DNA of 64,000 nucleotides. Source: Sclerurus mexicanus. Its lineage: Eukaryota; Chordata; Aves; Passeriformes; Furnariidae. The DNA lies in contig VWZF01003024.1 in assembly GCA_013396755.1 (NCBI GenBank), forward strand, positions 1,674,001-1,738,000, given 5' to 3'. The translations under genes were made by a program, and so were the position numbers. Positions 22,889 to 34,545 of the stretch are shown here, piece by piece. Each line of letters opens with the position of its first letter. Position 1 is the first letter of the stretch. The notes beneath the pieces are model-generated. The model was not told where the DNA came from. It ran no database searches and worked only from the letters and a program-made list of their open reading frames with translations.

Positions 22889-25800
22889 GTCATTGTTTAA
22901 TTGTAAATTATTTGTGAGTAAATGTATTTCTTCTGTTATAGAGTAATCTGTAGCATGCTGAAGCTTATTGTTCTTATTTACAGCACTTGAGCAATACTGG
23001 CAGAATCCAGCTGTCTCCTTCCACCCGATACACCCAGGCAGACTAAAAGCTCACTGAAGCTGAAATCCAAGAAACAGCATATAAATTAACAAGCACAAAA
23101 AGGTATGACATAATTTAGAAAACACAGCTTACTCTGAGAGTGACAGTTCATGGTTTTCTTTTTAAAAAGCATAAATAATCAAATAGATTGTTAGTGGCAG
23201 AAGTGCTGCTGTTGGTTGCACAGTTGTGCCCTGGAACCATCTAATAATCTAGAGGGATCTCTCTGAGGCAGGTTCTGTACAAATTGTTCCTGCATCAAAC
23301 CTGTCACATCAAAACACCATGAGAGCCACATGAGGCCTCGAGACTGCTTAATGTATTGGTTTCAGAATCACCATGGATTAGCTGAGCTAGTTATAAAACT
23401 TACAGACATTAGAAGGAACAGAAAAGCAAGGGAAATTATGTCCCCCACTAACTGAATGATTGGAGATGTTACTTTGTCCCTTGTTTCCTTTAACATAAAG
23501 CAAGTTAGAAAGTCTGGGCATAGTCTCTTCTGCCTTACAAACCATTCCCATAGGAAACAGAAACCACCCCCTTCCACAGAACAGACTCTAACACAAAGCT
23601 TAAAAGAAAGCCACACACTGATTAAAGAACTACAGCTCCTCCATAGGGAAGCCATGATGTGGTGGGAATTGGCCAGAGATTCAAAGTCAAAAGCTCATTC
23701 CCTCAGGGAGGTGGTATAGTACGGAATCAGCCCTCTACACAGTCTAGGTGTTGGCATAATAGTTTGCACTTGGATTACTTCAGATCTGCACGAAGTGGCA
23801 ATTTTCCTATATAGGGCACTGTATGGAGATGTCTCAACCTATAAGGGACATTTCTCATATTTGGCAAAAGCTTTTCTGGCATAAAGCGTAGGAAAATCGT
23901 AATAACGAAGTCCATGTTGGGAGTTGCTGTTTCTGGTAATACAACTTTCAGTGTAGTAGAGCCTGAGTGTTTGGGGAATAAGTCTCAGAAGTTATAGCGT
24001 GTATGATATGAACAGAAACACTTAAAAGCTCCACAGCGCTAAGCTGTAAGCATCTTTCTCCTCTGAAACGTCACAGGAAATATGTGTATCAAAGAGTTGA
24101 CTGGTGAACATTTGGCTAGAAAGATGTGAGCTGTGGCTATGCTTTGACCCTTGTTGTTGTGCTCTCGGTGTTAACCATCTGCAAGTCTACCAGCAGCATA
24201 ATTATGCCTGTTTGACAGTGTACATAAATTAGTGTTGGCTCCTCTGGTTTTGCAACAAGGAAGACAGCCATCTGACTTTTTAATTAAGGATTTAACTGAG
24301 ATTGATAATAAAGTTCCAATATGCTTCCATATTTAAATGAAAGTGCACCAGCAGTATAAAATTTTCAAAGGGAAAACATCCATGGAGATTTATCAGTCAC
24401 CTATGAAGTATAGCTGAAGTGAAGCATGACATCAGCTATGGAAGAAATCCAAGCTGTCTGGTTTTCCTGCACCAAACTCCATTCTGCAGTGGAAATCCTC
24501 TGAGGGAATCCGGTCCATTTTTTTCACTCATTTTATTTTAATTTCCATGAACCTGAGGCTTTGTACTGTACTTCTGAACACTTAAAGATGCTGATATCCT
24601 GCATCATTTTCAGAACTTCCTTATGTGTGCTTATGCTCAGTATCTAGTTACAGCTTCAGCTACTTAAATGTTTTATGTCTGTATTCTTTATGCCTGTAGT
24701 AAAAGCTGTATTCATCTCACTAAAATTGTTTTCCAGTATTCTAAATAAAAATGTATGTTCTCTTTAAATTATGCTTACAGTTTAGCTTAGTCTGGGAATT
24801 CATTTATGAAACTAAGTCACTGTCAAACATTCTTAAAACTTTTCCAAGTGCTCCTCCAGTACAGGTCTACAGTATCTTAGATGAGTCAATTAAACTTTTT
24901 CAGTTTCCACCCCACAAATTTTGAGTTCAGTCTGAACCACATTCTCAAAGTGGTAGTGAAGTGTCAAAGGCTCTTGCAGCATGTTAATGTGTACCTTATA
25001 GATGTGAAGGTGTCATCAGATTACTTGGTGCTAACTGTGCTGGGGGGATTTCTGTGGGGCTGGAGGTAATTTCTCACACTTTATCAGCTGTGATGAGAAA
25101 CATAATTACATGCCTGTGATCTGTAAAGCAAATTCTCCCTCTTTATCAGTGTTTGACACTGGATGCTTTACAACCTGGTTAATCAAAACCAGATTATACT
25201 GCTAGAATTAATGAGGCATTGAAAGGGTTTAATGACTGAAAGAAGCTTTTTAAAGCCTGTGTCAAAGGGATTACTTAGTTTAATATTTTCTCATAAGTCA
25301 TAGAGAAATGTGTGGCATGGAAGTTGCATTTATTCAGACAGATGAATTTCCCTGGGTCAATTCAACCCTGATATCACTGAAAATCTCAAGTCTAGTTCAT
25401 GTTCTTTTGATAGACAAAAAAGCTCTTTTTTCTTTCCCATTGTATTAGTTCAGGGTTCAGTGTAGAAGATTCAAGAACAGCTGGCAAAAATGACCATTTA
25501 AATAATTCAGTCTTAGGACTGAATTAGAAGAGATTTTATTATTGGATATAATATCTGAATCACAGAATTAAAGCAAATTACTACACCTAGTTAGAGCCAG
25601 GCAAGTCTGCCTATTATATAAACTGTGGAATTAGTTTCAGCACCTGATAGCTCTTGAGATATCAGACCTTGAATTTGTCATTGAGCCCTTCAGTCAGGAA
25701 AAAAATGCATAATTTGGTCAGACAGACTGAGGTTCCAGGTTTCCCTCTTTGTAAAGACTTTTTGTGGTATTCTTTGACCTGGAGCTTTTCTCAGATTGAG

Positions 25801-28800
25801 AAAGAGGATCCAAAGTGTTGTTTAGTGTGCCCAAGGAATGAACACCTTTGTGTGAACACAAGTATGAATATTCTCCCTGCTGCTTGTACTGCAAAATGCC
25901 CTCACTGCTTCTGCACTTCCTTGCTCTTACCGGGACATGACAATGGGTCTTTTCAGGTGGTTCTAGGAATCTATTGCCTGACATTGCACACAAGGGAACA
26001 GCAAATGGAGACAAACAGTAGACCCACTTCAAAAGTACCATCCAGTCCTGAACTAAATCATACTCCACCAGTTCATTTCCAGGCTCCTTGTGAATGTAAA
26101 GCTGGTTTGGATCTTTCATGCTGATTTTAGTTCTGATTTCATGCTTTGTTTATGTTCAGAGAAGCTTGCCATTTGCTTTTGCCGAAGGAATCTGGGTAAA
26201 CACCTTGATGTGCACACTAACTCTTAAATTCTATATCTAGCGTGGTTTATTGTCAGGATGAGTTACTTAAGGAAAAATGTCTTTGTAAAAGAAATCCCCA
26301 GCACTCAGATCCACAGATCCTTTACTCCAGGACCACATGCATAATACCCTGCAGTTTCCCAGGGAAGGTTGAGCTCTACTCATTTATGTAGTATCTACTC
26401 ACTTCCCGAGGAGGCTTGAAAGCTTCCCTACACAGCTCAGCTTAAGAAATGCTGAAATTATTGGTGAACTAAGGGTCAAAACTGGGAAAATATATCCTCA
26501 TCTTATGGGTGAGCACATGAAGAGTTTCAGATCAAGTGACGTAGCTCAGTCGCTCAGTCCAACAGCGGCAGAGCTGAGGATATAATTCCAAAGCCTGTCA
26601 CTCAAGGATATCATTCAGAAGCCCATCAGTTGAGGCTAGGAGGCACAAATACACCAATAAATTTCTTATGCCATTGCCCACAGCAGTAGGTGTAAGGAAG
26701 ATCAGCTGAAGCCACATGAGGAGTTCATTTAGCCCAAGATGTGGCTCAATTCAAGCAGGACTTTTCATAGGCCAGCAAATACCGTGAACAGCAATGTGCC
26801 CACCACTCTGGGGGGCTGTGTGTGACTGCCCCATCACACCTGCGAACCCCTGAGGGAGGTAGGATTGAGACTGTGGTTCTCTTGCACACTCCAACGTAGC
26901 CCAGCCCTTTCCCCCTTATTCTGGGGGAGGCAAAATTCAATTTTGTATACCCTGCTGGGAAGACTTGACCCTGTTCCGTAAAAGAAATGTTGAAAAGAGT
27001 GATTCTTCCCTGATACAATCTCAGACAGTCAGCAGCTGTAGGAAAGCCTGACCTAAGGGCTAACATGCAATTATCTTTGATGGAACACTCCTCTGTGAAT
27101 CTGTGTTGTCATTATTTCATAGTAACCATGCTTATAAACCTCCATTCTGTATCCTGTGGCTACAAGCTTCATGCTTTAATTATGCATCCTGCAAATATTG
27201 GCCTTAGTTTATTTTAAGCCTACGAATATTTCTGTGGGGATTCCTAGTTCCTTTAATTCATACTGTTGTTTTTCTCAGAACCTTTTCTACTTCTATTACA
27301 TTCAGGAATGACCAGGACAAAACCTAAGAAGTGTTTGTTTTCTGGTTTCACACAGCCCCATGTTATTTCTCATTTTCCTATAAATTTGTAATGGTCTCTT
27401 ATCTTTTGAATAACATCAAGCACTGAGCCCACATATTTATAAAACTGCCTACAGGGAGCTCAGATTTTGTTTCCTGAGTTTCAATAGCTAGACAAGAACC
27501 TGCCACTATGTACTGACAGATCAAGCTGGTTTAGGTATTTTCCCCTTTGTATGTAGAGACATTAAACTATTGTTTCCTTCAGTCATTCAGCTCCTTAGGA
27601 TTTTCAGACATTTTTGTGCTCTTCACAGGCAGTTTGAGATATGATTCCTGCAAGCCATTTTATCACCTCAAAATTTATTTTAGCAAATGCTATCATCTCA
27701 TTGTTCATCTCTTTTTCTGGACTGTTTGAGAAGCTCAACTTTGAGCCCAGGTCTCTCTAGGGATCCGTAGATAATCCTCCATTGTGAAAACTGGCTGTTT
27801 CATGTCTTTCTTAATCCTTGAAGTGACCTTCCTTCTTACGCTGTGGCAGTTTAGTTCCCTTCATAATCTTTCAACCTTGTCAAGAGCTTTCTGAAAAACT
27901 CAATGCATTATATCAACTAGAACATTTCTCCATATACTGAGTTCAAGTATTTCTATTTGAGTTGAAATACTGACAGAAAAACTTTTAAGTGACTGGTCAT
28001 TTGCTTCCATATTTAGTATCTAATCTGAGATGCCTTTGGACGGCAGTGATTTTTCACTTTTTCAGTAGGTGACCAGACCCTATGTTTAGTCCTTACCCTG
28101 GAGAAGTTTAAACTTGAACATACCAGTTCCTGCTTAAAAACTTGCTTTGGCTACATGGAAATATGCAAACAGAAAGTAGAATACAGCAGCATTTCTCATT
28201 GTGCTGAAGACAGACTGGAACAAAACACAAAGGTGAGAATTTCAAAAACACATATACTTCAAAAAAAGCGAAATAGACATTTCTTGCATCCCATCCAGCT
28301 TTTATAAAGTTAAATGAGTTAAATGCACAATTTTTTTTCCTTTGAAGAGAGATAGGATGAAAAAAAGACACCATCACTTGCAGAGAAAGCAGAGGAGAGA
28401 GTGTCCTCCCTTCTTCTGGAATGGAATTGAGGAGGAAGCAGAACATGCTGAGATGCCAAAGGCACTAAGGGCAAAACCCCTTCATGCACTTTTGTCCGTG
28501 TCACTGCCTGACAGTGAATTGCTGGGGCCTCTTCACTTCCACAGCAGTCTGGCTGTACAATGCTTTTCAAAAATGTCATTTTCAATTGGAAGATCATTCC
28601 TGCAGAAAAGTTCTCTAATAGCTAGGAGTGCAAATTTTAACTTTTACCTTTGGAAATCCATTTCCAAGTTCCTTTTTGATTTTTTTTTAAAGGTGATGAA
28701 CTCTTATTCTACACTAGAGCTGGAAAGCTGAATGTTCTTATTCCCTTTAGACTTGAAAGAACTTACCATTTGCATGTCAGTAGTCTTTAGTAGATACACT

Positions 28801-30483
28801 TTGTACATCATTTGCATGTCGTTGACTGCATGGACAATTAACAAATTAATATCTGCATATAATGTATCTTTCTGGGAAATGATAAGAGGTTAGTAAGAAG
28901 CTGTACCATATTCAACATATTCATTGGCATTTCAGGGTGAAGCAATTACAGTGTCTCCACTAAATTTATTACTGCACTCTGTCAGGGGATTCAGACCTTG
29001 GCAGTTTAACCTTGATTATTCTGATAGTGTGATACAGAAATATGGCAGACCATAAAAAATGCAAGAATTGTTTAGACCTTAGTCAAGATACTCATTGTGA
29101 ATTCCACTGTAAAGAGTTTTGGAGTGAAGCATGACTTGGGAGTCTAAATATAGGATTTTAAATGGCAAATACATCAACGAACCTGAGAACATCAATCAGG
29201 AGGAGTTATGGTCTGAATACAGGAATTGCAAACAGGTGCTAATTCTTCTTCCACTAAATCCTTATGAACCTGGCTAGTTTTTATTGGTCTCCTTCTTCAT
29301 TCTGGCATTTCAATATAAGAAAGGCTGTGCAGTGAAGAATTCAGCTGTGCCTCCATGCATAGGTGTTGAATCCTTGGAAACAAGGTCTGACATGAATTTT
29401 TGAAAACTTATGCATATAAATGCACTGGTGCACCACTAAGGTTGCATGTGCAAAACTTTGCACAAGCAGGAGCTACCTGGTCGTAGTCCTCACTCCCTCT
29501 GCTTCCTGTTTCAAAGTAGGAACATGTGGATTTAAGACAACAAAATTTCTTCCTGCAGTGGTGATAATAGAGAGCACTGCAATACCCAAACTATGTCAGT
29601 CTGACAAATTGCCATTTTCCAAACTGTTTAGACATTCAGAGGATGAGGATGCACAGAAAGGTTGAAGGAGGACTGAAGAAAGTCTGCAGCACCCTGAGCA
29701 CTTGTTTGAAGACTTTGGGCTGGTAGTAGTGGATGGAGTCTGACAGCAGGTGCCTCATCCTGAGCTCCCCAGGCAGTGGGAGTCGACTGGTGACACCAGA
29801 AGGCTGAAGGTACCCAGCATATGGTACCCAGCCATCCATAGCAACCCTTTCCTTTGACAAGACAAGAGGATCTGCATGACTTTTTGGTGACATTAGCTCA
29901 TAGAAAACAAACCTTTGCTTGTTAAATGTATGACACATCAATTGTTTGTACATGCATCTAATTAGCATGGGATTTGGAGATGCCTTTGGAGGGAGCCAGA
30001 GGGTAACGGAGGCATCACATTCTGTTTGTTTGTCACTTTTTCTTTGTCAAAACCATGTCATTTATGGTAAATGCCTTATTATCCAGAGCTTGACTTTCTG
30101 ACACGCAAAAATGTATCCCTTTGAAACTAAGCTGTCCGGATTATGTAAGACTCAAGACACACTTCTTCCAGCCTTGCAGTGGATTAGTCTCTGTTACCAG
30201 CTCAGTGAACACTGACATCTTTTTTGTTTGATAGCTCTGCATATCTAGTTGCTGAGCAAACTGAGATCCCTTCCCCCCTCTCACTCCCCCCCCCACTCTC
30301 GGTGCATTGCCAAAATGCAGTCAAGCAGCAAAACATTTCAGTTAAGTATTTTATGAAAGAATTTGAATTTGGTTATGTCTTCCGTGAATTCAGCTCAAGT
30401 CACCCTTGTTAGTTTAAAATCCTAAGCAGCCTTTAAACTGGACATGTGCAAACATTCCATTTTAGTTGAGGACCTGTTAAATT
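22889..30483. other. Intergenic DNA without recognised genes
   Basis: AT-rich unique sequence. It contains a possible ancient SINE relic at 26491-26600 and overlapping open frames on both strands at 25705-26124, the longest in this stretch, with no recognisable domain. A C-rich patch occurs near 30270-30300. The parts at 24.2-24.6 and 25.07-25.3 kb look like typical noncoding DNA rich in homeodomain-type TAAT cores, but conservation cannot be judged here. Confidence 0.6.
26491..26600 (+). repeat. Possible MIR/CORE-SINE-like relic
   Basis: The order of short matches (TATATCCTCATCTTATGGGT, then TCAGATCAAGTGAC, then GGCAGAGCTGAGGATATAAT) follows the familiar MIR 3' half: 'cctcattttacagatgag', 'gaggttaagtgactt', 'ggcagagctgggatt'. 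Divergence is heavy and a sensitive profile search would be needed, so this is tentative. Confidence 0.4.
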
Positions 30484-30657
30484 GGGCACTGCAGCAGGTT
30501 GTCCAGAGAAGTTGTGGATACCCCATCCCTGGAAATGTTAAAGGGCAGATTGTATGGGGGCCTGAGCAGCCCTGATCTGTGGGTGGCATCCTATGGCAGG
30601 GAGCCTGGATCTAGATGATCTTTAACGTCCCTTCTAACCCAAGCCATTCTATGATTT
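30484..30657 (+). mobile_element. CR1 LINE 3'-end fragment
   Basis: Sense-strand CR1 tail: GGCACTGCAGCAGGTTGTCC, GTGGATACCCCATCCCTGGA, CTGAGCAGCCCTGATCTG, ATGATCTTTAACGTCCCTTC, ending CCATTCTATGATTTTT. It carries the common avian CR1 3' end (ATGATCTTTAAGGTCCCTTC type). Strongly 5'-truncated. Confidence 0.93.
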
Positions 30658-30881
30658 TTCAAGTGTCTTTTCCTACCTCTGCTGAATTTTACTTATATGA
30701 GACTTAACAATCAGCTCTTGCAGAGGCTGCAGCACATCCTAAGGGCTCTCCTGCAGAGTGGCCATGCACGGAGCAGTCTCATGCCTACGCATGACCTACA
30801 CAAGGTCTCTTCCCCATGTGTTCCCATGCCTCAATATCTTCTAACAATGTCTGATCTATGCATTTCCAAGACTGACAGTTT

Positions 30882-30925
30882 TCATAGACATATAGAATAT
30901 CCTGAGTTGGAAGGGACCAGCTTCT
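30882..30925 (-). mobile_element. Short CR1 3'-terminal fragment
   Basis: TCATAGACATATAGAATATC followed by CTGAGTTGGAAGGGACC is the reverse complement of a CR1 terminus. Only about 45 bases are recognisable. It lies 225 bases from a CR1 tail in the opposite orientation. Confidence 0.65.
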
Positions 30926-33900
30926 AACAGTCTTACAGAAGTAAAATATCTTCCAATTTTTTTTTTTTTTTCTGCTGTGAAACTGTAAAGGGAATTCACT
31001 GCCATTGAGAGCAGCTATTGCAAATCCTGCTGGAAGTTGCTTTTGCACAGGAGCCAGGGGAGGAATGTACAGATGAACCAGACTGGGAACGTGGAAGAAG
31101 ACCCTTCAAAATGCCAGCTGCCTTTAAGAAGGCTGGCCCATGGGAGATGAAGATGATCCAGGAAACTGAGAGGTGAAGATATGCTGTGGAAAACTCACCA
31201 AAAAGACGCAGACACATTTGCAGGAGTTGTTGATGGAGCTGATATAGTCAGAGGGGCCCTTTGCAAACAGGACATACGAGGAGTCATATCACTGGTCAAC
31301 ATATCACTGGTAACATACCTTCCAGAAGCTTCCATCTGTGGATCTGTGAGTGCAGCCAGACATTAATTTATCCTCAATCTGTCTAGAAGTGAGGCTGATT
31401 TGCTTCACTCCTGTCCACATGCAATGTGGGGCAGCATATCACCATGACTGTGAGGTTTTGTGTCCTTTGGATCAGGCTCAGAAGATGGTGGGAGGAATCA
31501 GCCAGCCTAAAGGAGCTGAGGAGCAGTGTAGTTACAGCTGATACCATGGAGAGCAGGCACAGTTTTTGGGTGATGTGAAAAGCAGTGATGTCAGTGAAAA
31601 TTTTCAATGACTCCAGCTCATTGCAAGTATTGTGCTAGCTCCAGATGTCTGGTTAGCAAAAAATTGCTGAGCAAATAAAAAGCCACAAAATATAAAGAGG
31701 AATAAATGGGATATTAAGCACTCCAGAGACAAGGAATACCAAAAGACATGGTTGCCCTCAGAAAGTCAACTCTTCTCTAGTACACACACCTGGCAGTCTT
31801 TATTGAGTCTTTCTCATCTTTATACAGAAAGAGAGAGGATGAATATATGTGTCATTAAAACACAGAGCTGATTTGCACTGAAATGAATCATCATAACTGT
31901 AGGAATTCCTGACTTTGTATCTGCCTAAAATATCCTCTTTGAATAATATTTGCGTTGATCTTATTTTTATTTTTAATTTATTTAATACTGAAAAGTTATT
32001 TAAACTCCAGAGATGCCTTGAAAGGAGTCACAGACAATTATATACTCCTGCTTAATATTCAGAAGAAAGAGAAAAGAAGCTGTTAAACTATCCATGGTCT
32101 GTGCCAGATCTCCAAATGTCTCCTCTGAAAGCTAATTACATCTTGGCATATGCAGTCTTGGCAAAACTGTTGCAATAAAAATAGAGAACAAGAAAAGAAC
32201 TAATTCTCTGCATTTAAAAAAAAAAAATTCATAGAGCAAAACTCCCTGGTCTCCTGCTGCTTGCAAGCTGTTAATATAGAGCAGAAAGGAACGTTTCCTA
32301 ATTTAGTATGGACTTTCTTCTAAGAGCTGCCAATTCTTCAGATGCTGGAGGAGAGCTGGAGTAGCAGAGCTGTCCAGAATACCAGAGTTATAATTGTTTT
32401 TGTCAGACTCTGCCACCTATCACCAATGACACTGGCAAGTAATCCAATTAAAACAAGCATCTCTCATTTGGAGAATTGAACATGAACAAGGAAATTCAAG
32501 CTCCGAGGAGGGAAAACGGGAGTTTGCCCTCAGCTTCAGTGACACCAGGACTGAAAGAAGAGGCCTTGATTTTACAAATCATTGATGGGCAAGAAGGACA
32601 CTTGAAGTGCATGTGCAAAACTAAACTATTAATTAAGTGCCACTGACTTTAATGTGGGACATTATGTTGCAAGTGTAGCTGTCAGACACTTCAGGAAGAT
32701 TCATCCCAGCTACCTTTAGATTTCCATCACGTAGATGTCTGACTCTCTCCTAGTCACTCTTCACACTTCTAGAGTCATAGAAAGAAAAATAAGAAGCTTA
32801 AAGATGTAAATAATCTACTTTTGGTGTTTATGACAAAGTGCCTGTTTTCTGAGTTTATCTGGAAGAGGACTCTCAGGCTACATCCGTGCTATTAAGTTAA
32901 TGGTGTTGATTCTCCACACAGTTTCTGGAAATTGTTCCTGGTGCATTTTCTGCCTGGGACTAGCTAATATGCTCCCACGTAGTCCCCAGATTCAGCTGAA
33001 GAGCTAACACGAGCCAGGGTCATTCCCCATGGGACTATGGATGCAGCTCTTTTGTTTCACAGTGGGAAGGATTTGTTCATGTAGCAGCAGGCAGCTGCCC
33101 TTGGTGTCAGGGGGATGTAGACACAACCTGAGAGACCTGGTCCAGAGTACAGGTTAGCTTTGGAGAGGTCTACATTCAGCCACGTGAATGACTTTTGTGT
33201 GTCTGAGTAGCTGAAATGGTTTTTTTTCTTCCACATATAAAAATTATTCCACAGCACAAAATTTCTATGATGGCAAAGGCAAACATAGCAATGAAGCAAA
33301 AACTTCATGTGTTGTAAAGCAAGATTAACAGGAAACTACTGTCAGCAGCAACAGAACTGAATTCCCTTGCAGTTTTGATGCAGTGTTCATCCTCTCTGAG
33401 CCTAGTCTGGCAGGCAGAAATCTAGAAAGCCTAGAAAACAACTTCAATATGTTGCAGCTACTGTGCAACACTTGATCTGCATTACTTAGAGCAAATGGGA
33501 ACTTGATGATGTGCTCAATGTGCACCTGTATTAGAAACTGCAGTGCATACCTTACTACATCTGGCTTTTACACACTAGCAATACAATTAATATTTTGACA
33601 TTAATAGAGAAGGAAATAGAGTTAATGCTAAATAGATACTGTCTTCTCACATGGTGACAGCGTATTTCTGGACATTTTTCAGATTTCATACACTCTGTGC
33701 TTTTTAGTGCTCAAGTACTTTTCTTCCAAGGTTTATTGAAAGAAAGCTAATCTTGAAACACTTGTGACTTTGTGTATGTGTTTGTGAAGGAATTCAAGGT
33801 GACAGAGAATAGAGATAGTATTAGTTTACCTAAGGCCATAGAGAAAATCAGCTTAAGTCATGCCAATCCCAGATCAGTTTAGAAGATTGTGGTTCTTCTA

Positions 33901-34244
33901 GAGTCTGAGTAGATATGCTATAAAAAGTTGAGGAGAACATTTTGATCATCCAAACAAGTTTTATGGGAGATTTTTTTTCAGAATCAGAATTGTAATCCAA
34001 GTGCCACCGAAATAAAAAATGACAGGACTTCAAATCACCAGGACTATTTTAGAATTTTAATTAGATTGCATGTTAATGTTTCTTACCCATGTGATTTTGC
34101 ACCAAGAGTTAGTTGGGAGAGATACTCATGCGTCTTTAAAATATTTTCATGATATATAATTAAATATATGAATATGTTACTGCTCATTTTAAAGTGAAAG
34201 AAAACACATTTCAGTAAACTGTCATTGACTGTGCTCTTGGTGGT
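30926..34244. other. Intergenic DNA without recognised genes
   Basis: Contains a T14 run near 30958 and an A11 run near 32217, otherwise unique sequence. Short open frames near 31.2-31.6 kb lack any domain I know. The 32.0-32.6 kb part is rich in homeodomain-type motifs (TAATCCAATTAA), which proves nothing alone. Confidence 0.6.
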
Positions 34245-34545
34245 CAGAATCACAGAACTATAGAATCACAGAAAGTCCTGAGCTGAAAAGGACCAACAAG
34301 GATCATCAAGTCCAACTCCTGGCCCTGCACAGGACAACTCCAAGAAATACACCATGTGCCTGAGAGTGTTGTCCAAATGCTTCTTGAACTCTGTCAGGCT
34401 TGGGGCTGTGACCACTGCCCTGGAGAGCCTGTTCCAGTGCCCAACCATCCTTTGGATGAAGAACCTTTTTCAGATATCCGGCCTAACCCTCTCCTGTCAC
34501 AGCTTCAGGCTGTTCCCTTGGGTCCTGTCTCTGGTCATCAGAGGT
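34245..34545 (-). mobile_element. CR1 LINE 3'-end fragment, relatively well preserved
   Basis: The + strand begins CAGAATCACAGAACTATAG and continues GTCCAACTCCTGGCCCTGCA, CACCATGTGCCTGAGAGTGT, CTTCTTGAACTCTGTCAGGC, GAGCCTGTTCCAGTGCCCAA and GGTCCTGTCTCTGGTCATCA. This is a CR1 subfamily with the 'tcctggccctgcacaggac' segment that I associate with neoavian genomes. It shows fewer differences from the pattern than the 2.0-kb copy, hence probably younger. Confidence 0.93.
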
